NCBI GenBank assembly: GCA_964619885.1 | Contig: CAZUGA010000011.1 | Span: 1 to 64,000 of the forward strand | Source of the DNA: CAZUGA01 sp964619885 | Lineage (GTDB): Bacteria; Pseudomonadota; Gammaproteobacteria; Methylococcales; UBA1147 | Reading direction: 5' to 3' | Length of the DNA stretch: 64,000 nucleotides | Shown here: positions 55,500-63,945 of the stretch, piece after piece | Layout of the letters: each line of letters begins with the position of its first letter | How positions within the stretch are numbered: the first letter of the stretch is position 1 | Translations under genes and position numbers: made by a program | Notes under the pieces: model-generated | Seen by the model: only the letters and a program-made list of their open reading frames with translations | Database searches by the model: none | What the model was told of the DNA's origin: nothing

Positions 55500-55754
55500 C
55501 TAACCGCCTGCAACCGGTGGCCAAATTGCCAGGGTATCTCCTTCGATAAACCGCGCTTCATCCCTTTTTCCCATTTCGAGATAGACACCGTTCAGCAAAA
55601 CCAAATGTACTAACCGTCGCGGAACATTGAACCTATCCAATACTTGGTGGGGTGACTCGTTCTCCGCAATCTCCACTTCTACACTATGCCGTATAGTACC
55701 TGTTGGAAGGTAGTCAGATAGAGACGCGTACAGTTTCAATGTGATTTTTATCAC
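55500..55754 (-). CDS. MoaD/ThiS-family sulfur-carrier protein
   Basis: 84 residues with the beta-grasp fold: ITLKLYASLSDYLP, VLLNGVYLE, and the C-terminal WPPVAGG. The terminal Gly-Gly is the site of adenylation and thiocarboxylate formation in MoaD. No moaE, moeB or thiS/thiG genes are adjacent, so molybdopterin is possible but not proven as its pathway. It lies between the glutaredoxin-like gene and the GGG protein. Confidence 0.88.
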   Translation of the reverse strand: MIKITLKLYASLSDYLPTGTIRHSVEVEIAENESPHQVLDRFNVPRRLVHLVLLNGVYLEMGKRDEARFIEGDTLAIWPPVAGG

Positions 55755-55816
55755 GAGTTTGACAATTAGCGAAAAAACCTATAACCCAACCTGGCCAAAA
55801 TAATTTTCTCTCAAAA

Positions 55817-56059
55817 TTATTTTAAGAATGTCATTAGTTGAGGAGAGTCGAAAGGCCAATTCAATTCTCCTCCGGTATCGCTTCTTTTTATTACCGGAAT
55901 TAGCACCTCGTATCGCTCTAGCAGCAACTCATCACTTGCGATATCTATCTCGCACAACTCGAACTCGACAGTATTGTTAACAATAACTCTTTGCAGTAAC
56001 TTTTCCGCATCTTCACACAAATGGCAACCGGCTGTTCCGAACAAATACACCTGATACAT
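55817..56059 (-). CDS. Glutaredoxin-like protein (DUF836 type)
   Basis: 80 residues with a thioredoxin-like fold. The redox motif CHLC lies around residues 13-16 (FGTAGCHLCEDAEKLL). A cis-proline segment VLIPVIKR and the terminal WPFDSPQLMTFL are typical of the short glutaredoxin family. It starts 73 bases after metH and probably shares its transcript. Confidence 0.88.
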   Translation of the reverse strand: MYQVYLFGTAGCHLCEDAEKLLQRVIVNNTVEFELCEIDIASDELLLERYEVLIPVIKRSDTGGELNWPFDSPQLMTFLK

Positions 56060-56132
56060 TCAGTCTTTACCACTATTTCTAGAACCATCCGATACCATGC
56101 AACTCTCGGCTTGAATCAATAATACAAATCGC

Positions 56133-59100
56133 TTAGTCAGGTTCGTATGCCAAATTGGGCCCCAACCAACGTTCGACCTCCTTTTGCACGAGCTGTTTAC
56201 GTTTACAATAATCAACAATTTGGTCTCTGCCGAGTTTGCCAACATTAAAATATTGCGCATCTGGATGGGAAAAATACCATCCTGAAACCGAAGCAGCTGG
56301 ATACATTGCAAAACTTTCGGTCAATGAAATACCGGTATTCGCTTCAACCTTCAGCAAATCAAAAAGTGTTTCTTTTTCGGTGTGATCCGGGCATGCAGGA
56401 TACCCCGGGGCAGGACGAATACCGGCATAGTTTTCGCGAATCAGTTCGTCTACAGACAAGTCTTCTTCGGTAGCGTATCCCCAAAATTCCTTTCTAACCC
56501 GTTTGTGCATCACTTCTGCGAATGCTTCTGCCAAACGATCGGCCAGTGCTTTGAGCATAATCGCATTATAATCGTTATGATCTTTTTCGAAGACCTCAAG
56601 CTGTGACTCAATTCCAAGACCCGCCGTTACCGCGAATCCACCTACGTAATCGTCGATGCCACCTTCGACAGGCGCAACAAAATCGGATAAACAGTAATTT
56701 GGTCGCCCAGGTGGCTTAATATTTTGCTGTCGTAGATTCCTCAGCAATGCTCTAGACTCAGTTCGACTTTGGTCAGTATATACAACAATATCATCACCTT
56801 GACTGTTGGCGGGAAAAAACCCTATGACCGCGCGCGCTTGCAGCCATTTTTCCGAAACGAGTTGATCCAGCATCGCGTTAGCGTCATCAAATAAATGCCG
56901 AGCCTCTTCACCGACAATTTCATCATTGAATATTTTCGGATAACTCCCAGCAAGTTCCCAAGTATGGAAAAATGGCGACCAATCAATATAGTCTACGATT
57001 TCGTCTAACGGATAATCATTAATAACCTTTGTACCCAAAAATAATGGCTTTGGAATGTCAGCCCCATTCGAATGACCATTAAATTTATTTTCCCGTGCAG
57101 TTTGGATGGGATGTTGTTTTACTTTCTTCTTCCGTCCTATATGCCGCTTACGAACCTCTTCATATTCGGCACGAATGTCTTGGACAAACGTATCTTTATC
57201 GGTATGGCTCAAAAGTTTCCCGGTAATACCAACACTGCGCGATGCATCCGTAACATAAACCGTGGGTCCGTGATAATTTTGTTCAATTTTCACTGCCGTA
57301 TGTGCTCTAGAAGTCGTCGCACCGCCAATTAGCAACGGGATATCAAAACCCAAACGTTCCATCTCCTTAGCCATATGCACCATCTCATCTAGCGAAGGTG
57401 TGATCAGGCCACTCAATCCAATAACATCCACCTTTTCGTCCCGAGCAGTTTTCAATATTGTGTCCGCAGGTACCATAACGCCCAAGTCGATAACCTCGTA
57501 CCCGTTACATTGCAGTACAACACCTACAATATTCTTACCGATATCATGTACATCGCCTTTGACCGTGGCCATTAAAATTTTGCCGTTGGACTGAACATCC
57601 TCCCCAGTTTCCATTTCCATAAACGGTAATAAATAAGCAACCGCTTTCTTCATTACCCGGGCGGATTTAACTACTTGCGGTAAAAACATTTTACCGTCAC
57701 CAAAAAGATCGCCAACCACGTTCATCCCGGCCATCAACGGCCCTTCAATAACGTGTAACGGCTTTTCAGCCAATTGCCGCGCTTCTTCTGTATCTTCTTC
57801 TATAAAGTCTGCAACCCCTTTCACCAAAGCATGTTCCAAACGCTTATTAATAGGCCACTGTCGCCATTCCAGATTTTCCTTCTGGTCGATAACACTGCCA
57901 TCGCCCCGATATTTTTCAGCAACCTCAAGTAATCGTTCGGTTGAGTCATCCCGTCTGTTCAATACGACGTCTTCAACTCGCTCGCGCAGCTCTTCCGATA
58001 TCTCATCATAAATCGCTAATTGACCAGCATTAACAATTCCCATGTCCATACCGGCGTGAATTGCGTGATACAAGAAAACCGCATGAATAGCTTCGCGTAC
58101 CGGATCGTTTCCGCGAAACGAAAATGAAACGTTTGATACACCACCGGACACCATCGCATATCGCAGAGAATGCTTAATCTGGCGAGTCGCTTCAATATAC
58201 GCCAAACCATACTCATTGTGTTCTTCGATACCGGTTGCTATCGCAAAAATATTTGGATCAAAAATAATGTCCTGCGGTGGAAATCCTACTTGGTCAATCA
58301 GAATATGATATGCCCGTGTACATATTTCAACTTTACGCTGGATCGTATCGGCTTGACCTTTTTCGTCAAACGCCATAACGACCGCCGCGGCACCGTACCT
58401 CCGCACCAGTTTCGCTTGCCGAATGAAGGTTTCCTCACCTTCCTTCATCGAAATTGAATTGACAACACCTTTTCCCTGGACACACTTTAATCCAGCTTCG
58501 AGAATATCCCATTTAGAAGAATCAATCATAATGGGAACCCGCGAAATATCGGGTTCAGACGCGATCAAGTTTAGAAACCGCACCATCGCTTCTTTAGACT
58601 CCAACATTCCCTCGTCCATATTGACGTCGATCATCTGCGCACCTGCTTCGACTTGCTGCCGGGCAACGTCCAACGCCGCTTCAAAATCATCATCTTTTAT
58701 CAGGCGTCTAAATCGAGCCGAACCGGTAACATTTGTTCGTTCACCAACATTTACAAACAGCGTGTCAGATCCAATATGCATCGGTTCCAAACCAGAGAGT
58801 CGACACTGAACAGGTATATCAGGAACAAGCCTAGGCGAGAATTTACTCACGGATTCGCGTATCGCTTCGATGTGTTGAGGGGTGGTTCCGCAACACCCAC
58901 CTACAATATTCAAAAATCCGCTTTCGGCCCACTCAGCAATTTCTTTGGCCATATCTTCCGGAGATTCATCATACTCTCCAAATTCATTGGGTAGGCCTGC
59001 GTTTGGGTGGGCCGATACATACGTATTTGCAATAGTAGACAACTCTTCTATGTATTGACGGAGCTCTTGTGCACCCAACGCGCAATTTAAGCCAATACTA

Positions 59101-59837
59101 ACCGGATTCGCGTGGTTCAGAGAATTCCAAAATGCTTCAGTTGTCTGTCCAGACAAGGTTCGGCCGGAAGAATCCGTGATGGTTCCCGAGATCATGACCG
59201 GTAAACGGGTCTTAGTATCATCGAAAAACTTTTCTACCGCGAAAATTGCAGCTTTGGCATTCAAGGTATCAAATATGGTCTCGATCAATATTAGATCGGC
59301 CCCACCTTCCACCAACCCTTGTGTAGATTCGTAGTACGCATCAACCAAGTCATCGTAGCTTACGTTGCGAAAGCCCGGGTCGTTAACATCTGGGGATAAT
59401 GAAGCGGTCCGGTTTGTAGGTCCAATAACACCAGCAACAAAACGCGGCCGGTCTGGCGTCCTACTGGTCACCGCCTTGGCTGCTTCACGTGCTAACCGGG
59501 CCGATTCCAAATTGATTTCGTATGCCAGAGATTCCATCGAATAATCAGCCATCGCGATTCGCGTTGAATTAAACGTATTGGTTTCAATGATGTCAGCACC
59601 GGATTCCAAATACGCGGTATGTATGGCTTTGATAATTTCAGGTTGGGTTAAAGATAAAAGGTCATTATTACCTTTTAAATCACATTCCCATGTCGAAAAA
59701 CGTTCTCCCCTATAGTCGCTTTCTTCCAATTTGTAGCTTTGAATCATGGTTCCCATCGCCCCATCCAAGAATAGAATCCGTTGGTTCAGTATTGACGTGA
59801 AATCGATTTTTTCTGATGTGGCGTTTGGCATTGTCAC
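56133..59837 (-). CDS. metH: Cobalamin-dependent methionine synthase
   Basis: 1234 residues, full length. Homocysteine domain (about 1-330) with zinc cysteines in GLNCALG and VGGCCGTTPQH; methyltetrahydrofolate domain (about 355-640, NVGERTNVTGS); cobalamin domain (about 660-890) with the base-off ligand motif DVHDIGKN; and AdoMet reactivation domain (about 900-1234). It methylates homocysteine. A cobalamin-independent MetE is not in the window. No cobalamin or SAH riboswitch is evident upstream. Confidence 0.98.
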   Translation of the reverse strand: MTMPNATSEKIDFTSILNQRILFLDGAMGTMIQSYKLEESDYRGERFSTWECDLKGNNDLLSLTQPEIIKAIHTAYLESGADIIETNTFNSTRIAMADYSMESLAYEINLESARLAREAAKAVTSRTPDRPRFVAGVIGPTNRTASLSPDVNDPGFRNVSYDDLVDAYYESTQGLVEGGADLILIETIFDTLNAKAAIFAVEKFFDDTKTRLPVMISGTITDSSGRTLSGQTTEAFWNSLNHANPVSIGLNCALGAQELRQYIEELSTIANTYVSAHPNAGLPNEFGEYDESPEDMAKEIAEWAESGFLNIVGGCCGTTPQHIEAIRESVSKFSPRLVPDIPVQCRLSGLEPMHIGSDTLFVNVGERTNVTGSARFRRLIKDDDFEAALDVARQQVEAGAQMIDVNMDEGMLESKEAMVRFLNLIASEPDISRVPIMIDSSKWDILEAGLKCVQGKGVVNSISMKEGEETFIRQAKLVRRYGAAAVVMAFDEKGQADTIQRKVEICTRAYHILIDQVGFPPQDIIFDPNIFAIATGIEEHNEYGLAYIEATRQIKHSLRYAMVSGGVSNVSFSFRGNDPVREAIHAVFLYHAIHAGMDMGIVNAGQLAIYDEISEELRERVEDVVLNRRDDSTERLLEVAEKYRGDGSVIDQKENLEWRQWPINKRLEHALVKGVADFIEEDTEEARQLAEKPLHVIEGPLMAGMNVVGDLFGDGKMFLPQVVKSARVMKKAVAYLLPFMEMETGEDVQSNGKILMATVKGDVHDIGKNIVGVVLQCNGYEVIDLGVMVPADTILKTARDEKVDVIGLSGLITPSLDEMVHMAKEMERLGFDIPLLIGGATTSRAHTAVKIEQNYHGPTVYVTDASRSVGITGKLLSHTDKDTFVQDIRAEYEEVRKRHIGRKKKVKQHPIQTARENKFNGHSNGADIPKPLFLGTKVINDYPLDEIVDYIDWSPFFHTWELAGSYPKIFNDEIVGEEARHLFDDANAMLDQLVSEKWLQARAVIGFFPANSQGDDIVVYTDQSRTESRALLRNLRQQNIKPPGRPNYCLSDFVAPVEGGIDDYVGGFAVTAGLGIESQLEVFEKDHNDYNAIMLKALADRLAEAFAEVMHKRVRKEFWGYATEEDLSVDELIRENYAGIRPAPGYPACPDHTEKETLFDLLKVEANTGISLTESFAMYPAASVSGWYFSHPDAQYFNVGKLGRDQIVDYCKRKQLVQKEVERWLGPNLAYEPD

Positions 59838-59913
59838 AGATTTAGTCTGACTGGCGTCCAGTATTGAGAAAACTTTTTATTCTATACTTCAACATTCGTT
59901 AATCCAATCTCAA

Positions 59914-60000
59914 ATGCTCAGTCTAATTTTAACCCACAGTTCCCAGGTCTACGTCCAAACCGGTAATGGATCACAGGTGTACGTCGCACCAATGGAATAA
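59914..60000 (+). CDS. Putative 28-residue peptide with internal repeat
   Basis: ATG 59914 to TAA 59998-60000. The peptide contains two SQVYV units (SQVYVQTGNGSQVYVAP), reflected by near-identical DNA CAGGTCTACGTC and CAGGTGTACGTC. No ribosome site is seen. It could be a tiny peptide or the last piece of a lost gene. Confidence 0.2.
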   Translation: MLSLILTHSSQVYVQTGNGSQVYVAPME

Positions 60001-60132
60001 ATTTTGAAAAAATCGAAACATACGAAATGCGATTCTGTCGATTGAACGACGGCGAATTTGACTAATATCTTACTTAAGGTTCGTATTCCTATCCCCTGTA
60101 TTGGTCGAATTGTACATACGTCAATCCGAAAC

Positions 60133-60232
60133 GGGATACTGGGGAATCCAATTACCTTAACACGTACCTCCTACTCTCGCCGTTAACTTGCGAAGAGCTG
60201 ATTGCGAACCGGGCCCGATTCCCCAGTTTCCC
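60133..60232. repeat. 16-bp imperfect inverted repeat with 68-base loop
   Basis: Arms GGGATACTGGGGAATC (60133-60148) and GATTCCCCAGTTTCCC (60217-60232) match in 15 of 16 positions. GC-rich arms would make a stable structure. It could be a relic of a small inverted-repeat element or a structured RNA. Confidence 0.5.
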
Positions 60233-60536
60233 AAAAGGCTTCAGTTTATCAAAATTAATTTTGATTCCGCATTGCGATATTCACACCCTTAGCTGTTAAC
60301 ATTGATATGTAGTCAAAGATTCTGACCCGTAACAAGAATTCACGGCGCATTAGCGGTAATCTGACCTACAATGCCCGTGTTTGCTTTTGTTCGCGAACTT
60401 ACCTTATTATTTGCTGCTTTCAGATAGCCGAATCTAGCTTATCCAATTATTTTCAGAGAAATATCAAAAACGTAAATGAGACAATGTGACCGATTGTCTT
60501 ACACCCAATAGCTCTTAAATTTATCGAGGAATACCT

Positions 60537-60956
60537 ATGAGAAAAAGCACTCTTCTTAACGCTTTGTTGATACTGTTCGCATCAAGTATTTTTTCAATTA
60601 GCATAGCGGAATCTATACCGGTAAAGGACAGCTCGGTAATTGTCGGTTCTTGGAAACTTACGGGGACCGCTCGAAAACTAGACGGGGAACAATATTCATC
60701 ACAACAATCATGGCAATTTCGCAAGGACGGAACCTTGGTGTCAACCGCTGCTTACGATAGTGGAACCGGGCCATATGCGACTAAAATTGATGAATTTAGT
60801 GTAAAAGTAAAATATGAAATCAAAGATGGAAAGATCCTTGCGGGCGTACCCGGTAGACCTGGAAAAAAATTGACCTACCACCTCATAGAAAGAGAAGGTA
60901 ATAAGATGACTCTTAGACAGGGATCTGGTGAATTCATGTTCTTTGAAAAGCAATGA
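60537..60956 (+). CDS. Secreted small protein, lipocalin-like
   Basis: 139 residues. A signal peptide (LLNALLILFASSIFSISIA) is followed by a compact beta-rich domain: VIVGSWKLTGTARKLDGEQY, WQFRKDGTLVSTAAYD, and NKMTLRQGSGEFMFFEKQ. The pattern 'G-W-alternating strands' resembles lipocalin-like domains, but no family is firmly recognised. Its stop overlaps the next start as ATGA, so the two genes are coupled. Confidence 0.7.
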   Translation: MRKSTLLNALLILFASSIFSISIAESIPVKDSSVIVGSWKLTGTARKLDGEQYSSQQSWQFRKDGTLVSTAAYDSGTGPYATKIDEFSVKVKYEIKDGKILAGVPGRPGKKLTYHLIEREGNKMTLRQGSGEFMFFEKQ

Positions 60957-61243
60957 CTCCCAGGAAGCAAAATTTAAACACTAATGACAAACATAAAGCG
61001 ATAAGCCATCAAATTCCTCATGATTCAAAACTTCAGCACAACGACGGCAAAAACGATGTTTCGCTATTTAAGACCTTTATCAGTGTTTTATCCGCCGGGC
61101 TTGGTGTCCAAACAAATGAGATTCGATGTCGAGATTTTAAGCACGGGTCACCCAAGCTATTTCTACTAGCAGGCTTGATTTCTACATTAGCTTTTGTAGC
61201 ATTACTGGTTCTACTGGTTAACCTAGCGATACAGCATTTATAA
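60953..61243 (+). CDS. DUF2970-family membrane protein
   Basis: 96 residues. The DUF2970 pattern is FKTFISVLSAGLGVQTNEIR, then RDFKHGSPKLFLLAGLISTLAF, ending with a membrane helix. An extra polar N-terminus of about 35 residues precedes the domain. Function unknown; single-span, probably inner membrane. It overlaps the secreted-protein gene by 4 bases. Confidence 0.8.
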   Translation: MTPRKQNLNTNDKHKAISHQIPHDSKLQHNDGKNDVSLFKTFISVLSAGLGVQTNEIRCRDFKHGSPKLFLLAGLISTLAFVALLVLLVNLAIQHL

Positions 61244-61380
61244 AACCTCAGAAACCCATAAAAACCACTGAAAATTATGAGGATGGTAATAAAGATTTTG
61301 AGTAAGCAGGACTTTAAGTAAACGATGCAAAATCGACAAGTCTACCTCATCACAACAGAGTGAAACTGCAGGTCTGTATA

Positions 61381-61408
61381 TTGACATTAAACGGATTACC
61401 GGTATACT
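61381..61408 (+). promoter_or_regulatory. Near-consensus sigma-70 promoter of the 42-residue gene
   Basis: TTGACA at 61381-61386 and TATACT at 61403-61408 with a 16-base spacer. Transcription should begin near 61415, giving a leader of about 70 bases before ATG 61488. Confidence 0.65.
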
Positions 61409-61487
61409 CTCTGCCGCATAGTGGTGATTGATTCTATCGCTATCAAAAGAATTTCAACTATTTTTTAAACAAAAAAAGGTACGCAAA

Positions 61488-61616
61488 ATGGGAGCTATTT
61501 TAGACGGGGTTGAAGCCCTAAAAGACCCAGTTAACGCAGTTATATTTGTTGCTGTACTCGTTGGCGGTTGGTTCTTGTTCAAATGGACAATGAAAGACGA
61601 CGACGATCAAGAGTAA
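61488..61616 (+). CDS. 42-residue single-span membrane protein
   Basis: The frame is open from 61428, but ATG 61488 is the likely start: AAAGG lies 8 bases upstream. The product has an amphipathic N-terminus (MGAILDGVEALKDPVNA), one hydrophobic helix (VIFVAVLVGGWFLFKW) and a highly acidic tail (DDDDQE). No family recognised. The near-consensus promoter at 61381 supports real expression. It could act as a small modulator of a larger membrane complex; that is speculation. Confidence 0.6.
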   Translation: MGAILDGVEALKDPVNAVIFVAVLVGGWFLFKWTMKDDDDQE

Positions 61617-61628
61617 GTCTTTACGAAG

Positions 61629-61638
61629 CCACATGTGG
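61629..61638. repeat. 10-bp palindrome CCACATGTGG, copy 1
   Basis: Perfect palindrome 12 bases after the stop of the 42-residue gene. An identical copy lies 48 bases downstream at 61677-61686. Confidence 0.5.
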
Positions 61639-61676
61639 AATAACGATTTCAATCTTTGCAAGAGAATAAAAATCGG

Positions 61677-61686
61677 CCACATGTGG
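61677..61686. repeat. 10-bp palindrome CCACATGTGG, copy 2
   Basis: Identical to the copy at 61629. Both copies are preceded by G, so the shared unit is GCCACATGTGG. Paired sites could bind a dimeric protein on one helical face region (48 bases is between four and five turns). Confidence 0.5.
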
Positions 61687-61899
61687 TAAAAGTCCGCCCC
61701 ATCAGTCTTATGCGTATCAGCCCCATCCCCAGCGCACAACAATCAAAACGTTGAACCCCAAGTAAAAATCGGATTATCCGTTTCTGTGCTCAGCAGTATG
61801 GATTAGTCGGCCCGTCTACCGTTTCAGCCTATTCGATTTCAAGCGAGTCGCAATCCACTCAAAGCGACAATCCACACAATCTGCCCCCCATTCTCTATC

Positions 61900-63804
61900 A
61901 TGAACAAGCGAATACTTAGCTTAATTGAGCGCGGCCTAGAGAAAAAAATTTCCGGTACTGGACTGGGTGTATTTCGCATCTGTTTTGGCCTAGTCATCAT
62001 CCAAGAGATCATATTCTTATATTATTTCAGACATCTGATTTTTGACGATATACCTTATATTGATTCCGCCACACCGCATATAGATATTGCGTTAATCTCC
62101 TGGGCTATCGTCTCTATTATGTTGACGATTGGATTTCATACCCGCTTAAACGCAATACTGAATTACCTCTTTTGGGTCGCCTTTCTAATTTTTACACCCA
62201 TGTGGCATGATTTCGACGGCGGATTTGACCAGCTGATGACGAGCAGCAGCTTTTTACTAATTTTTCTACCCGCCGGCAACAACATCTCGATCGACAGCTT
62301 AAGACTAAAACTCAACGGGACTATACAGCATACGCTGCTCACCACTAACAAAGTACCAGTTCTTAGTTATTACGCACCCCTAGCGATCTCACTCGGCCTT
62401 TTATATTTCGACGCCGCGCTACATAAACTTTTTTCCGAATTTTGGCGAAACGGACTCGGCACATGGTTGCCGTCAACAATGCCGTATTATATTTCTGCAT
62501 TGGACATGGGCTGGCTACTAAATATCAAATGGCTACAAATGACATTTGGATATTCGTTAATATTATTCCAATTTTGCTTTGTTTTTCTCTGTTATTTTAA
62601 GAAGTTTCGTATACCCCTCCTGATCATCGGTATTATTTTCCATATTGGCATCATTCTTTCTTTGAACATCTATCCCTTTGGATTCGGAATGTTGGTGCAC
62701 TATACATTGTTAGTACCTATTTCCTGGTGGCCCCGGATTAAAAAAGCTATTTCCGTCCGATCGAACCGCACCAACTTGTATTTTGATCCACAGTCTCCAC
62801 CGGCATGGCGATTTGCCATCATAGTCAAACATTTCGATATACTAAATTCATTTGATTTACACCCTATAGAACACAAAAAGCATGAACCCGAACAATCCAG
62901 GTTTTGCGCCGATACGCTCTATATATTGGATGATAAAGGCATCAAACGTAGGGATTCCCAGGCTTTGATCTCGATCCTTTACCAAATGCGTTATACGGCG
63001 CCAATAGGGCTATTATTCAGATTTCCGATATTCAATTTCCTTATCCGAAAAATTTACGATAAATCCGAAGCAAATAAACGAATCAGTTCAAAATCCACGT
63101 CATTAGTCCATTCGAATAAGCGCTATGCCGAGGAAGACTCTTTAGCCCAAACAGATACTTTTAATCCGAACAATTTACACCGGCAAGCTCAGTCACTCTA
63201 TCGATTTTTTGGTGTAATCTTATTGTTACAATTGAACTGTACGATCTATTATGGACTTATCTACCGGTTAAATATCGACACTCGAGTTACAGCCTTAACA
63301 CGAGCGATCACCGATGTAAGCAATATTACAACTTCGCTATCCCACACACTATTAGGCATTACACCTCACGCACTATACATGGACGAACACTTTTCAGGCT
63401 ATAACAGAATCTTAGCGCTCACTTATTTATCTGATGACGGGCAAGAACGATGGTTACCTTTCGTAAATCAACAAGGAAGATTTATTGCCCCCAATTGGGG
63501 CCGAGTTCATTCCATGTGGGCTAATGTAGCGGTACGCCCCATCTTTGAAAAAGATCGGCTTTACAAATTCGTTCGAAAAGTCACCGCTTTTTGGGCACCA
63601 AAAATGGGCGTTTCGACCAACCATTCCAAATTCTTAATTAAAATGAAGCGCATATGCGTACCCATGACTTGGCGCCACAATCTCCAGAAACAAAATTTGT
63701 CTGGTCAATGGAAAACTATAGGCTCTGTGATTTGGAAAAATAACCGAATGCAGATAGATATTCCTAACACGTATTTTTCCGAAAACAATGTATATCGGTG
63801 CTAA
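61900..63804 (+). CDS. HTTM-domain membrane protein fused to a cysteine-less DCC-like domain
   Basis: 634 residues. The N-terminal 280 residues carry about eight membrane helices of the HTTM (gamma-carboxylase-like) family: GLGVFRICFGLVIIQE, HTRLNAILNYLFW, YYAPLAISLGLLYFDAALHKLF. Residues about 290-400 follow the DUF393/DCC pattern (LYFDP, then LYILDDKGIKRRDSQALISIL, IFNFLIRKIYD) but lack the usual DGxCxxC cysteines: DPQSPPAW stands there. A long C-terminal region (about 430-634), with one more hydrophobic segment, is unassigned. No partner gene is adjacent. Confidence 0.8.
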   Translation: MNKRILSLIERGLEKKISGTGLGVFRICFGLVIIQEIIFLYYFRHLIFDDIPYIDSATPHIDIALISWAIVSIMLTIGFHTRLNAILNYLFWVAFLIFTPMWHDFDGGFDQLMTSSSFLLIFLPAGNNISIDSLRLKLNGTIQHTLLTTNKVPVLSYYAPLAISLGLLYFDAALHKLFSEFWRNGLGTWLPSTMPYYISALDMGWLLNIKWLQMTFGYSLILFQFCFVFLCYFKKFRIPLLIIGIIFHIGIILSLNIYPFGFGMLVHYTLLVPISWWPRIKKAISVRSNRTNLYFDPQSPPAWRFAIIVKHFDILNSFDLHPIEHKKHEPEQSRFCADTLYILDDKGIKRRDSQALISILYQMRYTAPIGLLFRFPIFNFLIRKIYDKSEANKRISSKSTSLVHSNKRYAEEDSLAQTDTFNPNNLHRQAQSLYRFFGVILLLQLNCTIYYGLIYRLNIDTRVTALTRAITDVSNITTSLSHTLLGITPHALYMDEHFSGYNRILALTYLSDDGQERWLPFVNQQGRFIAPNWGRVHSMWANVAVRPIFEKDRLYKFVRKVTAFWAPKMGVSTNHSKFLIKMKRICVPMTWRHNLQKQNLSGQWKTIGSVIWKNNRMQIDIPNTYFSENNVYRC

Positions 63805-63945
63805 ACTCTCTAGCCAATTCAATAATTGAACTTAAGGCCTGCGCCTAATGCAAACACGGTAAATTAAAAACGTTTGGCTTACAGCTACCATCCCATATTT
63901 TAACTTCTGTCAATCACATTTTTGTCTCACTTGTCAGCCAATACA

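Larger units (their letters stand above)
59838..60536. other. Long intergenic region upstream of metH
   Basis: About 700 bases between divergent metH and a secreted-protein gene. It holds a 28-codon ORF with an internal repeat (59914-60000) and a long inverted repeat (60133-60148 with 60217-60232). The metH promoter must lie here; no clear -35/-10 pair was assigned. No riboswitch fold recognised. Confidence 0.6.

Noticed and set aside
58423..58994. Long plus-strand open frames within metH
   Set aside because: Antisense shadows of a strongly conserved coding region.
59838..60200. SAH or cobalamin riboswitch upstream of metH
   Set aside because: No cobalamin-box or SAH-type core could be seen on the minus strand leader.
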